Numbered from the stretch's first letter, positions 21,973 through 36,356 are shown. The stretch is DNA of 64,000 bases from Nissolia schottii (GCA_003254905.1 QANU01028427.1:1-64000), one strand, 5' to 3'. The notes: a model not told the origin generated them from the sequence alone. Translations and numbers: made by a program.

Positions 21973-23626
21973 TGTAATATTGTCATGACCCAACCAGAGT
22001 CATGATCGGTGCATAGGGAACCACGACCCCTTGCAAGCTTCAAATACCTCAAAATTTTCAAAAAAAATGGACATTATTTTCTTTGTATATAGGTTTATCC
22101 CAACAAATGAAACAAAAACCTGATAACAATTCACAATTCAATAAAATTCATTCACAAATTCAGGAGTTTCTCAAACAAAGGAAATAAATTCTTAAGTTGT
22201 ATATTTAAATTCCAATCAACATAAACTACAAGACCACGGAAGTGAGAATTAGTCAGATCTTGCCTGTGAGTTTATTGGAGTGTTCTAAGACAAGATAATA
22301 CAATACACTAGAAATGAGCACAACCTAGTACAAGTTGGGCTCACCACAAAGAAAAAATCCTTTGCAATCTAAGAGGCAGTAGGAATGGAACTCGGACCCA
22401 CCTTTGTATCTGAAAGGGGGAACAATAAAAGAGAGAGTTTGGAAACTCAGTGGTAGGTAGATGTAATTATAGCACACAGGGGACAATTGAGAAAAAGGTT
22501 ATGATGATTACAATATATGTATCAAATAGAAAATATTTTTTTTAGTTTCAACATAAACTTTCCATAAACCCAATTCGAGGAATTCCATCATGCTAATATA
22601 TAAGACAATATAAACGTGTCAGAGCCGTTACTCTAATCTACACTTAACAAACTGAAGACATTAATTTAAATATTTCGGGCTAGTATGATCTGCCCCTTCT
22701 TAGCAAGGGCATATAACTGAAACGTGGCTTACATACCTGGCTAATATGATATGTCCCTTATTAACGAGAGCATTAAGTCATGGGGCACCAAATCTAATGC
22801 CTACCGTCGTTGGCTACAGATCCTGACAGGACTTCATCCTAAACCATTTTCTAACACTAAAATATTCCTTTCAGATAGAATCTATTCATGAATCAAAACC
22901 AATCCAATCCTGCTTTTCTAAGCATCTTAATCACAAGGCATTGATTTCCAAAATGATTATAACATTATCAATGTAAACAATATGCAGTAAATGATTTTTC
23001 ATGCAAAGTTCCTTAATAGGTATTGTCCCACGTGTTAGTTCATAAAAGATTTTTCTTTCAAAGCGTATGGTTCACATTTCTTCCCAAAATGTTCAAAGGG
23101 CTCAACAAAACTATTTCTTCAATTTATCAAAATAACCAAATCGATTCTCACAACACTTTCAAAAATACATTTTCAATTCACATTTTATACACAATTATAT
23201 TAACATAGAAAAGAAACACAATTATAACTATTTACTCACAACACAAGCCTCAAGGAGGCGGATGAATTGATCTACGGATTGGCCAGAACTTAGGGATAAT
23301 CACCGGAGGCTCCCAACGCTATAGATGAGACAACAAGGTCATGTGTTAGGACCAATTTATCCCAAATCACTAATATTCACAAAATCTCAACCTGGGGTTT
23401 CAAGAAGTCAATCCATAGACTTGAATATTAAGTACCCTACTCAATCACAATACAAACAAGAGATTTAAATTAAGAAATTACCCTTCATGTTGAAAATTAT
23501 CCAAAACTCAATAAAAACCCATGTTTTGAATAACTAAGCAAATAGATAGATAAATAGCTAATTAAAATGAAATACTTAAAGTGTATATGTCTATAAAATA
23601 ATTATTTAAGTTATTGGGACATTACA
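21973..23626. mobile_element. Solo-LTR-like repeat, probable Ty3/gypsy
   Basis: Starts TGTAATATTGTCATGACCC at 21973 and ends GGGACATTACA at 23626, so both tips show the TGTAAT/ATTACA inverted ends common in chromovirus LTRs. The interior is non-coding and more GC-mixed than its flanks, with LTR-like short words (CGGAGGCTCCCAACG region, 23300). Five-base flanks do not match, so insertion and boundaries are inferred only. Confidence 0.4.
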
Positions 23627-24480
23627 AGTATATACATGTTTTGCATCGCACTATCAAAACTTTCAAAAAATATATATGTACTACATCCTTGTATCATAAA
23701 TTATAAAAGTATTCTCAATAGCTTCTTTTAGTATTAATAATCAATAGCATAAAATTGACATTTTTACATATATTTAGCATCATTTGTTTGAGATAAATAG
23801 TTTTGTTACCAGTGCAATGCAAAAATTTTTATTATTAATATAAGATACACAATAAATATATGTATATAAATAATATCAAATCAAATATATTAAATTAAAT
23901 ATATGTAATTCTATAAACAATGTTGCTTAAAACATTTTATATTAATATGTTTTAGTCTAAACAAAAAAAAATATATCTATTAATTTATATAATCTTTTCT
24001 CATATAAAAAGAGGTTGGAGTGTTTTTAACTGTTCTATTTGGTCACAGTTATTTTTCCTATTATATCCTCTTTTTTTCAAAAATATTCCCCAAATTTATA
24101 GTCCTTCTATGTTATTCATGAAATGAAATTATAATAAATCCAAATAAATTGCTCATTGTGTGAGCCATTACATTGAGCATTTACATCTATAGTACTCGAA
24201 GCCATGCCCTTCTTGAATCAATATTCAAAAGTTATGTTTCTGCTTCATTAAATTTGTATAATATTTATGGTTCTTATCATCTTTTCATATAAGTTACAAG
24301 AGTTTCTCACTATTCTTAACAAATTGGTTAACCTTACGGTTTCATACAAATTGTATAATTTTTTTTGCTCCTGTTGTTGCTTCGCACAAAATATTTAACC
24401 TTATCGCTATTCATTCATGCTTAAAAATGTTTAATCTTCTCACTCATTGATGTTTAATTCTCCCCCTCACTAAAGTTTAA
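23627..24480. other. AT-rich spacer
   Basis: Very AT-rich, no supported gene. Loosely repeated TTAATCTTATC/CTCACTC-type words near 24350-24480 may be decayed copies of the tandem unit that follows. Confidence 0.5.
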
Positions 24481-24484
24481 TCTT

Positions 24485-24838
24485 ATCATTCCTTGTCCCT
24501 GTTTTACACAATTTTTTTGTTCTTATTTACTGATTCTCTATATATTTCGGTGAGAATATAAAGTAATAAAAATGTACTAACTTCATTTGAGAAATAAGAG
24601 CCTTCCATAGAGAATGAGAGTCTTTGAAAAATAATAGATGTGTATCATAAATTAATTTAAAAATCAATAAGTTGATTTTTTCCCGTAATCGTAATTGTAG
24701 CTTTCAAATAAATTCAATTGAATACAAATTCAAATATTTAAAAATATTAAAATAAAATCAATTTATTGGTTACCTAGACATTCATTGTCCACGCTTCACA
24801 CAAATTATTTTTCCTCATTTGCTAACTCTCTATGTTTC
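24485..24838. repeat. Tandem repeat of about 290 bp, split by the gypsy insertion (left part)
   Basis: Unit A runs about 24493-24784. Unit B starts at 24785 (TTGTCCACGCTTCACACAA against TTGTCCCTGTTTTACACAA) and continues after the gypsy element at 40313 (ATGAGAATATCAAAG against GTGAGAATATAAAG) to about 40560, where a partial unit C begins. Shared words include TTAATTTAAAAATCAAT and TAAATAAATTCAATT. Confidence 0.75.
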
Positions 24839-25015
24839 TGTTATGGACTAAAAGATCAGGGCTCTGGGGGAGCTCTAACTCTCAAAGGAGGGAGAAAATC
24901 CCACATTTCCAAAAAGGGTCAAAGAGCCCTAGCCCACTAAGAAATAGAAGTGACTCTCATAGGACCAGCGGAGAACTAGTTGTTTTCCTTACCGAAAAGG
25001 TCAATTACAAGGTTT
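24839..25015 (+). repeat. Left LTR remnant of the Tat element
   Basis: About 175 bp similar to 39729-39900 (GGAGCTCTAACTCTC, CCTAGCCCACTAAG, ACTCTC). The rest of this LTR and the primer-binding site are not seen. Confidence 0.75.
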
Positions 25016-25084
25016 GAAGACCTTTCCCAAAAGTTTTTGCTGCAATTCACCGCTAGTAAAAGGCAACCCAAGACAGCCATTGGC

Positions 25085-26412
25085 ATAGGGTGTTAACCAG
25101 GGAGTAAACGAATCGTTGTGCAATTACTTGGATAATTTTGCCAAGGAATCAAACCTAGTAGAGAACAGCACCATTAAACAGAGATTAATGGCACTTTGTT
25201 TTGGAGTTCGCCCAGGGTCTCCATTTTCAGAAGAAGTCCTTGGACAAGAGCCAAAAACGCTTGAAGAATTTAATCGAAGAGCAGAAGTGCACATCAACAA
25301 CGAAGAAGGAAGAAAAGCCCTACAGATGAAAGATTTCAAGCCACCTGGCAAACTGAACCAGGACCAACCAAAGAAGGATGCCCCCCAAATCTAGAAAATT
25401 CTAAAATTGGTTCGAATTAACAATTCCCTCTCAAATTCTGAAGGAGATTGTCAACGTCATCCACCTTCCGACACCCCAGCCCTTGAGGAACGTTCCTAAA
25501 GGAAAAAAATCTGTTGTTTTTTGAGTTTCACCAATCTAATTGCCACAAAATCGAAAATTGTATAGACTTAAAAGAAGCACTAGAAGAGCTCATCAGAGAA
25601 GAAAGAAGCATTATGGCACAGTTCGTCAAGAGCAGGGGTAAGAAGCCCAAAAAGGCGAAGGTCTTCTAACTCTGAAACGAACAAAAGGAACACAAGAGGA
25701 AGAAGGAATGAAAACCTCGACTCCCCTGATAACACCAACAGTGAAGAGGGTAGACCCCTTAGGGCTGTCAATACTATCTTAGGTGGATTCGTGGGCGGAG
25801 GAGAATCCGCATCAGCACAAAAAAACATCTTAAAGAGGCGATGCATGTATCCACTAGCGACTCAGCCTCTCGAAAATTAACCCTGATGCCAAATATCATG
25901 TTCACTAATGAAGATGGAGAAAGAGTCGCACCCAACCATGACAATGCAATGATTATATAAGTCATCATGGTTAATACAAAGGTAAAGATGGTCCTGATCG
26001 ACTAGGGCAACTCAGCGAACATCTTATTTCATGATGCCTTCAACAAATTAGGGTTGGACTCTTCAGTTTTAAAAACTCATCAATCTGAGCTCATTAGTTT
26101 TATAGGAGAGAGAATAGACCCAGAAGGGTATATTGCACAACATGTTATTCGGGGCAAATCGTAATAGCCAAACAGAAAAGGTAAATTTTTTTGTGGTTGA
26201 TTGGCTGACGGCGTATAACGCCTAAATCGGTCGAAAGACACTTAATAAGTTGGAAGCTGTGGTGTCCACCCTCCACTTAGCAATAAAGTTTCCTTCGGAG
26301 AAAGGGGAAGTCATCACAATAAAGACCGACCAACCACTATCGAGGAGGTGTTACCAAGCTAGCTTGGAGGTTGGTCAGAAAAGAAAAGTTGTAGAAAGGA
26401 GTTTGGGAGTCA
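25085..26412 (+). mobile_element. Tat element gag and protease region (fossil part)
   Basis: Gag C-terminal text FGVRPGSPFSEEVL and TLEEFNRRAEVHINNEEGRK is near 25200-25310. A pre-protease block GGFVGGGESASA is near 25785. The retropepsin area is near 25990-26050, and the inter-domain stretch FFVVDWLTAYN...STLHLAIKFPSEKGEV is near 26195-26310. The style is typical of legume Tat/Ogre-like gag-pol. Broken. Confidence 0.75.
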
Positions 26413-26415
26413 AAG

Positions 26416-29400
26416 TGAAACACCCTAGCTAGCTAGTTTACTCTTAAGTTGCAAACTTGCGTACTAAGTTGTTATCTGCTTTGGTTGAGTTACTTTTAAC
26501 CCTACTTTTACCTTTGAAAATATTTCTTAGTTAGAAACTATGGACCTTTTTGAAACTTTACATTCTTTGCTGAGGTGTACAAAATATGAGCCATAACTAA
26601 TAATGAACACAGAGGACGAAGTGCAGAATTTACTGTAACTATTACGGAATTTTCCTCATGAAGATCAGATGCATAACAAAAAAGTGGTCTTCCACAAGTA
26701 TCATTCACATCTCATATACTACATAATAATATAATACATGTACAAACACTTTTACATATGGCTAACAAATACAAACTATCGCTATGGACTGATGGAAGCT
26801 ACTCCATTGAGTCCATCTATGCTAACCTAGTGCCACAAGTAGGGCACCGCTCTCTATGACTACCCCCTGCGAAGGTGTGCTACAGGGTCACTATCTTCTT
26901 CAAGCTCTGCCATCCCCTCCAAGCCTCTTATAGAGTTTGCATCGGTGTTATCCTGTTCTGGGGATTCATCCTCGGGATCTTTTGGGTCTTCTTCCATGAG
27001 ATCATCATCACTTAGATCCTCCTCCTCTGTAGGTATAGGGACGGGCGAATCATCTTCCTTGGACTCCTCCTCCTCTGGGGTAGTGGGTGGACTCGATGGA
27101 CTTCTAGGAGGCCCTGCTTGGCTTCTCGAAGTCCCCGCCTCGTGAAACACCCTAGCTAGTTAGTCTACGCTTAAGTCGCAAACTTGCTCACTAAGCTGTT
27201 ATCTGCTTTGGTGGAATTATCGTTAGCCTTATTTATAAGTTGAAAATATGGATCTTTTTGAAACTTTGTTTCTTGATTGAAGTACATAAAATAGGAGCCA
27301 TAACCAATAGCTGAACATGGAATATGAATGGTAGACATTCGAGTCTATGGCGTACTATTTCTCTTAAGAAGATTAGATACACAACAAGCAAGTCAAACAA
27401 GTGGTCCTTCAACATATTTATTCATGTTTCATATTGTACATAATGATATAATACTAATACAAGTAACAGCTATGGCTAAAGACTGATGGAAGCTACTCCA
27501 TTGAGTCCATCTACACTAATCTAGTACCATAAGTTGGACATCTCTCTCTGACTAACCCCTGGCTCCTAACATGGCAGTGGGTGAATCTACCTGAGTCTCG
27601 ATGACGACGCTGGTGCTAGGATCCACTAGTATAGTGATCTGTATCCACGAATCTGGTTCTGCTGCAGTTGAGCTCATTGCTTGTTCCTGGAACCATAAAG
27701 GAGCGGGGTATGAGAACACAGGGTTCTCAGTGGGAAACCTTAATTGCCGTAACTCGTTTCATACCCAATTATGATTCCGTCACTCAGGGGGCCTCTAGGG
27801 GTCATAATTATAGTATAGTCCTATTAGTTATTAATATCCATACTAGACTTGAGCAGCTTTACCTATGTTACTAGGTGACTGGGGAACCTATGCTTTCATT
27901 ATCTAAGTCATCTGTTTTCTAGTCTAACTCCTAGATCACATATAGTCACATACTGTCACGTATTTCACATAGCTACAATACTGTCTCAAAAATCTCATTT
28001 TCTGAAAACTATTTTATCTACAAGTTTCGGCTAGCCTCTACTTATAACCGTTCCCATTTTACTTATAAGTTTCAGCTGGCATCCACTTATAGTCCTGCTC
28101 TATAAGGCTTGCCTTATAAGCAGTTATGCCCTCGTCCCTTGTAGCTGCGGCCACACCGCTACAACCATACTTACAGCTCGCGCTAACCTGAAGGGTCTCA
28201 TCTGAAGGGTCTTGACCCCGTAATTTTCACCATCCATGACCGAGGTGACCATCCTATGATGGCGGTGAGGTCGGACCTACGACTCGACCGGGTCTAAGAC
28301 CTTCCTTAAAAGCTGAGTCCTCGGCCCTTCTAGAGGGGGTTTTTCCCATCATCATCATCACGTGCATAGTTCCAACCATTCATATAAACACAATTCAATA
28401 CCTCATATCATCATCTTCATCATATATCATATCATATAACATATAACTTCACATAACTCATAACATCAATCATATACTATCACTAACTTCAGATAACTCA
28501 TAACATCAAATTCATCACATATAAGAAACATAATCTCATACTCAAACATTTCTTAAACATAGCAAACGTAAATCTAGCGACTAGCAAAACAGACGTCTGG
28601 TTTCTGTAAAAAAATAGCGATCATAAACCGGAGAGGTCCAAGACCTTACCCCAAGGTTTTTGATAGTTCTAAGATCATTTTCCATGTCTAAAATTTCAGA
28701 TTCTGACCTCAGCATTACGAAATTACAATTTTACCCGTTTTCCCAAAATTACTGTTTCACCCCCGTAAACGCTCTGTTTTCTTTGGAATTTTTGTTCTTA
28801 AAAACCCGATGGACTCAAGACTTGCCCTTAGGGTTTTTGATAGTTCTAAACCCATATTTTATGAAAATAAACCCAGTTTTTAGTCCAAACATGTGAAATT
28901 CCCGTTTTACCCTTCGTAAAAATCAGGTTTTCTGCCTGTTTGCTGAGAAATTCATCGGCGACTCCAAAAATCATGAAACTTGACATCCCCACTCAATTTT
29001 TCGTGTAGAACCCAAAAATAACATTAGTTTTTCATGATAAAAATCTCATCATACAGTTCCCTTCAGAATCGTGTCATATGCCTATTTCTGTTTTAGGCGT
29101 TCCTAAATTCTGACAGAATCACAGACAGCACCAACAGATCTAGACAATCATCAACAACATATGTATACATCAAAGTCACATAAAGGCATCCTAACCGCAT
29201 ATATATATATATATATATATANAGAAACTCCGAGAGTCTGGTAACTTGTGCTCTTTGCCACCGGGAGGATTCTTCAAGGTTAGAGATGGAGATTCTTGCC
29301 TTAGGGGATAAAGAATGGTTTCTAAAGAGAAGATTATAGAGAGTTAGGGTTTAGGTTAAGCAAAAAACTATTGTATCTGCAGTTTGGCGGAATAACGGCA

Positions 29401-32400
29401 GAGCATATAAACTGACAGAAGTTCCCTAAGCTTTCTATGTCTTCCATTTGAATGAATGACCAAGCTATTTAAAGGCCATCACCACGAAATTCTTCTTCCA
29501 ATAATGCCCTTGGCCAAATTTCCCATTTTGCCCTTGGATTATGTCATCCATGACCTATGCATGACATCAGCACCATGAGTCACTATATGACTCACTTATT
29601 TGAATATTGACCTTGGCCACTTGGTGAGCTCTTGGCCATGTATGGCCTTCGAGTCTTGGCCGGATTTGTGTCCCATATTTTTTCGGCCAAATACTGATCA
29701 ATTTTGATCTGGTTTGGTCGTTTCCAGTCCCGGTACTTCGCGTATGATTATCTGAAAAATATTCTGATCACGTCTTTGTGATCTACTAATTTTTCTAAGG
29801 AATAATTGAGGTTAATCTAAGGTATTTGTGAACTTTCCTCCGTAACCTTATATTTTACAGATACCTTTGATACATCGTTGCACTTGGAGGACAAAAATGA
29901 TATGTTTTAGTGTCTGCATAATTTCACGAAACTGACTAGAATTTCTTCTACAGACAATTTGACCTAAAAGCTTGTGTGAGACTTATTCCCCCTATTTAAT
30001 TTATGAAATCTTTACTAAGGGAAAGAGCAGGATGTTACACCTCGTGGTCGTGAGTATGAGTCGCTACCTGAGATGGATGAAAGCGGGTATTCTCTTCTTG
30101 GCGTGTTGTCGCGTTCTTGGGAATGTAGAAATAGAGTTTGGGTCTATCTCGACATCCTTCTCGTAGGGTGCTGGCTTGATGGCGTCAACCGGAGCTGCGA
30201 AAGGTTGATGAGTAATAGCTTCTGGAATCAAGGGTCCGTCAGGCAGTGGTTCTAGAGAAGGACTATGAGGGGGTCCAACGTGAAATAGAAAGGTTCTCGA
30301 TAGAGCGGTGGGTGGATCCACGTGAGTCTCGGTTATGGCGCTGGTACTAGAATTAACTAGCATGGTGATCCTTATCATCTGAGCTGGTTCTGTTGAGGGG
30401 GTGTTCATCTCTGATTCCTAGAACCATAAAGGAGTGGGGGTGAGAACACGACGTTCTCAGTGGGAAACCTTAGTTATCGCAACTCGTGTTATGCTCAATT
30501 ATGATTCCGCCGCTCAGGGGGTCTCTAGGTGACCCAGTTATACTAAGTCCCCACTAATTATTAATATCCGTACTAGTTCTGAGCAGCTTTATCTATATTT
30601 ACTAAGTGCCTGAGGGAGCTTAGTCTTTCCATTATCTAGGTCATCTGTTCTCTATTCTAACTCCTAGATCACATACTGTCACATAATTCACATAGCTACT
30701 AGTATTGTCTCAAAATCCTCATTTTCTGAAAAAACCATTTTTCTTATAAGCTTTAGCTTGCATCCACTTATAACCATGCCCATTTTAATTATAAGCTTCC
30801 TCTTGCATCCACTTATATTTGTTGTACATATATATCACATAAATTTCATATACTCAAGTCCATCTCCCTTGCAGTGGTGGCCATACGACTGCAACCTACT
30901 TTTAACTCAGTATCGTTGATGACTAGTCAGCTCTTAACCTGAGTGGTTCTGCTTCCCACGACATAGTCATCACTCAACGATAGGAGTAACCATTCTTCTG
31001 CTTCGAATGGCGAGGGGATATGTCGTTCTTCTGCTTCGAATGACATAATCCAAGAGTTGGACTTCTCACCATACTTATCAAAGAAAGGTGAAGCAAACTG
31101 GGATACACTTCTTACTAGTTAGGGTCTTAGTGACGTCACGCCCTAGGATTCTTTTCTTTCTTTTCATTTGCACAGTTAAATATCTCAAGGCAACAATTCA
31201 TATAGGATAAACACAACTCATTATCTCATGCCAGATAAATTACTTATTAAAGTTAACGGATCCATTGTCTATTGCAAGTGGTCTAAAAGCTTTGTTTGAG
31301 TAAGTCTCATGACTTAGAGTTTCAGGTCGCTTAGCGGACTTTGAAGTCTCATAGGTCATGGACAAGAAAATGCTAAGTTTTAACCTGGAGATCTTGAATT
31401 TCAGTCAGGCCGCTCAGCGCCCAACACAGGCCGCTCAACGCCCCTACAGGCCGCTCAGCGCCTACTGACGAATTCAACTCCCAATTCCTGCAATTTTCCA
31501 TGTTCTGCATAGTTTTTCATATCCAATCTCAAGAACACTTCTTCTAACATTTATCATCAATTTCAACAAGTTTAAGAGACATAATTTCATGCTCAAACAT
31601 TTTCTTAGACATAAACATATTCAATATAGGGTTCCATATCCAAGCATAATCATTTGCAGTTCCTCAGGAAATCATCAAGCAATCAAACCTAACATAACCT
31701 AACAAATTTTACAAACATCATCAAACATCTTAGAACCACATAGACAGCGGTTAGGTTGGTTTACCACTTGGAGACTAAATCCTTCACAAGTCTACAGAAA
31801 CCCTAGAAGTCTTGTAACTTGTGTTCCTTGCCACCAAAGTAGTTCTTGAAGGCTAGGGATGAAGATTCTTTCTTAGGGAAGTGAGGAATAATTTCTAAGG
31901 GTGAAACTATGGAGAAAGATGGTTAGGATTGCACAATAAGTATCTGTGTCTGTATTTTGGCAAAATAACAATAGAGTGTATAAACTGACAAAGTTTTTCC
32001 AAGCTTTTTATGTCTCCTCTTTAGAACAATTCTTGGGATATATAAAGGCCTTAGGGGCCGAATGGCTTCCTCAAAAAGCCATAGAAATTTAATTCCAAAT
32101 TAAATGACATTATGATGTCATCCATGACCTAACAAGCTTAGTCACTCTAATTAGTCATCACATGAGTCATCTTAACTCATGATTAGTGTTGAACTTTGAC
32201 CAAGCCATTTGGCCTCACTTTGGCCGTGCAAATCCTCCCCCAAATAACCGAAGTATTGACTCACAATTCTTGAGACATTTTCTGATCATATTTGATCGCG
32301 TTTGGTCGTCAGCTGTTCAGGTACTTTGCGTACGAATGTCCGGAAAAATATTCTGATCGTATTCTTGTGACCCACTAATTTTCCTGATATGGGATTTGAG

Positions 32401-32633
32401 TTAATCTAAGGTATTTGTTCACTTTCTCTGTAACCCTATATTTTACAGATAGCTCAGATACACCATTGTACTTGGATGACAAAAAAGGATTTATTTTAGT
32501 GTCTGCAGAATTTTATGAAACTGAACAGAATTTCTTCTACAAACATTTTTAACCCAAAAGCTCGTGTGAGAGCTTGTTTCCGCTATTCAATTCATGAAAT
32601 CTTTACTAAGGGAAAAAACGGGATGTTTTACAG
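26416..32633. mobile_element. Nested cluster of chromovirus-like (Tekay/Del-type) LTR units
   Basis: Three related units lie head to tail. Units 1 and 2 start TGAAACACCCTAGCTAG at 26416 and 27143 and share about 430 bp (GGAAGCTACTCCATTGAGTC). Units 2 and 3 share about 2.4 kb: ACCATAAAGGAG at 27692 and 30421, TTCTCAGTGGGAAACCTTA, and the ends GGGAAAGAGCAGGATGTTACA (30036) and GGGATGTTTTACA (32633). Tips of TGTAACACCC/GGGTGTTACA type suit Tekay LTRs. A TATATAAAGGCC word in unit 3 (about 32038) suggests + orientation. No pol genes are seen, and no matching target duplication of the whole block. The block separates the protease and RT sides of the Tat element. Old and broken. Confidence 0.5.
26860..27150 (-). 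other. Acidic, Pro-rich open frame within the nested LTR cluster
   Basis: About 96 codons rich in E, D, P and S on the - strand, between LTR-like units 1 and 2. A second unrelated-looking open frame lies at 30064-30408 (-) at the matching place before unit 3. I recognise neither. Repeat-rich composition alone can keep such frames open, so coding is doubtful. Confidence 0.2.
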
Positions 32634-35600
32634 AAATGAGACGATGGTAGTAGACCTCAACGTTCAAGATTGACCATAAGAAGATCGACCTCAACCTGAG
32701 GGAGAATTAGACGAAGTACAACTTGATAAAAACCCAGGAGAGGAAAATAAAATCAATAAACACCTCCCGACACCTACCAAGCAGAAGCTGACTAAGTTTC
32801 TCCGAGAAAATTCAGATCTCTTTACGTGGACAGTCGCAGACATGCCCGGAATTGACTCTGCGTTGAACCCAATACTTGACCAGTATCCCAGAGATGAAGA
32901 AATATGCGTTCAGAAAGGTAAACAACGGTAAAATAACAAATAGACGGACTTCTCAAAGCGGAGTTTATTGCTGGAATACGATATCTCACCTTTCTTTCTA
33001 ATGTGGTAATGGTGCCCAAGTCTAATGGCAAGATGAGGATGTTTGTTGACTACACCAACGTCAACAAAGCCTGCCCCAAGGACACTTACCCATTGCCAAA
33101 CATTGATAGCTTGGTGGATGCTTCATCTGAATACAAATACCTGAGCTTTATGGATGCATACTCAGGATACAACCAAATCTAAATGCACTCGGATGATGCA
33201 AAGAAGACGACATTCCTAACTTTAGTGGCAAACTACCACTACCAGGTAATGCCATTCGGGTTAAAGAATGTAGAAGCTACCTATCAACAACTAATGAACC
33301 GAGTGTTTGATGACCTGCTTGGCACGGTGATGGAAGTCCATGTGGATGACATGTTGGTAAAGAGCTCAAAGGAAGGAAGCATACTGAAAGATTTACAAGT
33401 AGTATTTGAGCGGTTAAGCGGCGCATAACATGAGGCTCAATCCTCTCCAAGGTGCCTTTGCCGTAGAAGCGGGAAAGTTCCTCGGCTTTATGCTTACCAA
33501 CCGAGGAATCAAAGCCAATCCAAACCAATGTCGAGCCATCATAGAGATGAAGAGCCCTAGCTCCCCAAAGGAAATACAACAGCTCACGGAAAAAACCACT
33601 TCTTTGGCACGGTTCCTCTCTACTTCTGTAAAGAGAATCCTTCCATTCTTTAATTTCTTGAAGAAGGGTAAGGATTTCCTATGAAGCAAACAATGTGAAT
33701 CTGAATTTCAAAAATTGAAGGAGTACATAACGTCTCTTCTAATCCTTACCAGACCAGAATTAGGAGAAAAACTGGTGTTGTATCTATTCATAGGAGAAGC
33801 TATTGTTGGGGTTGTCCTGGTTCGCAACACGTCGCAGGGACAAACCCTTGTCTACTTTGTAAGCAAGGTCCTGCAAGGTCTAGAGACAAGATACCAAAGG
33901 CTGGAGAAGGCAACATTCTCTCCAGTAGTGGCTTCTAGAAAGCTCAGAGCTTACTTCCAGGCACACACCATAGAAGTTAGGACCAATCTACCTATTCGAC
34001 AAATCGTTCACAAACTTGACATAGCAGGATGGATGGTATCTTGGGCAGTAGAACTCTATGAATATGGCCTCTTGTTCGTCCCTTGACCAACAATCAATGG
34101 TCAAGTCTTGGCCGACTTCATCATAGAGCTCGCCGAAGATGGCCCGACTAAAGGAACAAAATTAGAGTGGTCTTTATACGTTGACGGATCCTCAAATATC
34201 AGAGGAAGTGGAGCAGGGGTCATCCTAGAGAACGACTCGAGAATCATCATCGAGTTGTCCCTTACGTTAAATTTTCCAACCTCTAATAACAAAGTTGAAT
34301 ATGAAGCCATGATTGCAGGACTACTCCTTGCGAAGGAGGTTGGAGCCCAAGTAATAGTAGTACACACTGATTCTCAGTTGGTGGTCTCCTAGATTTCGGG
34401 GAGATTTCCAAGCCAAAGATCCGCTACTACAAAAATACTTAGAAAAGACTTAGAAGGTTGCAGAAGGATTTTCGAGGATGGAGGTGAAACATATACCTCG
34501 AGAGCAGAACATAAGGGCAGATGTCCTCTCCAAGCTAGCAAGTACAAAACTAGGAGGGAACAACAGGACTTTTGTCCAATAGACCCTTTGCGATTCATCA
34601 ATCACCCTAGGCACAGAAGTCGTCAAATTGAAGAAGGAGTGACTTGGATGACTCCGTTGAAGGAATATATTAAAGAAGGGATATTGCCCTCTAACCCAAA
34701 GGAAGCAAGAAGAATTGTATGACAAGTGGCACGCTACACCATGATTGGGGACTAGCTATATAAAAGAGGACAATCGCATCTATTATTAAAATGTTTTAAG
34801 TCCTGATGCACTATGGAGCATGTGGAAGCCACATTGGAGCACGAAACTTAGCTTTAAAAGTAATTCAGGCAAGATTCTACTGACCATCATCACATTTTGA
34901 CTCAACCGAATATTTCAAGAAATGCGAAAAGTGCTAGATGAACACCATGTTCCATGTTGCTCCACGTGAAGAGCAAAAATCAATAGCAGCCCCTCGGCCT
35001 TTTGCCAGATGGAGGATAGACCTTCTCGATGCATTTTCCCCAGGAAAAGGACAAGCCAGATTCATCATAGTCGCCATCAGCTATTATATCAAGTGGATCG
35101 AGGATGAAGAAATCTCCTCTATCACCGTTTCTCAATGCCAAAAGTTTGTGTGAAAGAATATAATCACGCGATTTGGCATCGCTCATGCCGTAACTTCTCA
35201 CAATGGAAAGCAATTTTTAGGGAGCAAGTTCAAAGAGTTTTTGTGAGGACTACAGATAAAGCTACATTTCACCTCAGTAAAACACCCCCGCCCAACGGTC
35301 AGGTGGAAGCTGCCAATAAAGTCATCCTAATGGGTTTGAAGAAAAGGTTGAGCAATCCAAAGGAGCATAGCGGAACACTTAGATCATGTGTTATGGGCAT
35401 ATCGCACAACCCCTCGGTCTGCTATAGGAGAGTCCCCCTTTTGCTTCTGTTACGAGTTAGATGCCATGATCCCTGTATAGATTTGAAGTGAAAGCCTCTG
35501 AGTCACCCTATACTCGAAGGAGAACAACCACTCCAGGAAGGATGAAGAAGCTGAACTACTCGACAAGCTCTGAGAAGAAGTACACATCAAGGAAGAAGCA

Positions 35601-35880
35601 CTCAAGCAAAAAGTAGCCAAGTGCTACAATACAAAAGTTGTTCCCAGAAGATTTAACAAGGGAGACCTAGTAATTCGAAGAAATGACATAGGACTTCCAA
35701 CACCTAGACATGGAAAGTTAGCCCCAAATTGGGAGGGACCCTATCAAGTGAAAGAAGTCCTAGGAAAGGGGGCGTACAAGCTATGAATAATAAAAGGAAC
35801 GGAGGTACCATGAACTTGGAATGCAACCAACCTCCGAAAATTTTACATCTAGTCTCATAGTATAAAGCTGGGCAGGAGGG
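32634..35880 (+). mobile_element. Tat element RT, RNase H and integrase region (fossil part)
   Basis: RT text: MVPKSNGKMRMFVDYTNVNK (33008), CPKDTYPLPNIDSLVDA, YHYQVMPFGLKN, VHVDDMLVKSS (33340). RNase H text: VYFVSKVLQG-like near 33855 and LEWSLYVDGSSN (34165), KVEYEAMIAGL. Integrase text: RPFARWRIDLLDAFSPGKGQ (35000), NGQVEAANKVILMGLKK (35300), and a C-terminal stretch RKVV.RRFNKGDLV-like near 35640. A second RNase H-like domain between RT and integrase is typical of the Tat lineage. Many breaks. Confidence 0.85.
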
Positions 35881-36356
35881 TACTCTTTTCCCGACCCAGG
35901 TTTCTCTAGAGGGTTTTTAACGGGCCCAAATGCTGAACAGTACACAACCCAATCATTAATAAATTTTTTACTTCTCTACATATTACGTATACAAGGAAGG
36001 AATTCCTTCCCAAAACAAAGGCCTAAGGGCCAATTGAAAGGAGACATTCCCTACTTGAAAGTCATGGCCAGGAAAAAAAAAAAAAAGATGCCCAAAAATT
36101 AAGCTTGGACGCAAGCTTAGAGGTTATCAAAACAATCATCTTCTAACTAAATTGTCTGCACAAAAAAAATAAGAAAAGCAAGTATAAACAAAGGGTGCAA
36201 GAAATACACAAACTTGTAATAAAACATCCAAGGATCTCATAAATTTTACAGGCAAGTTTCTCAAATTCAAGGAAGAACGAGCATGCAAATTTTGTTGTCT
36301 AAAAGTACAACAAAATAAAGAAAAAATAGGCTAATCCTCTTGGGCGGAATCACTAC

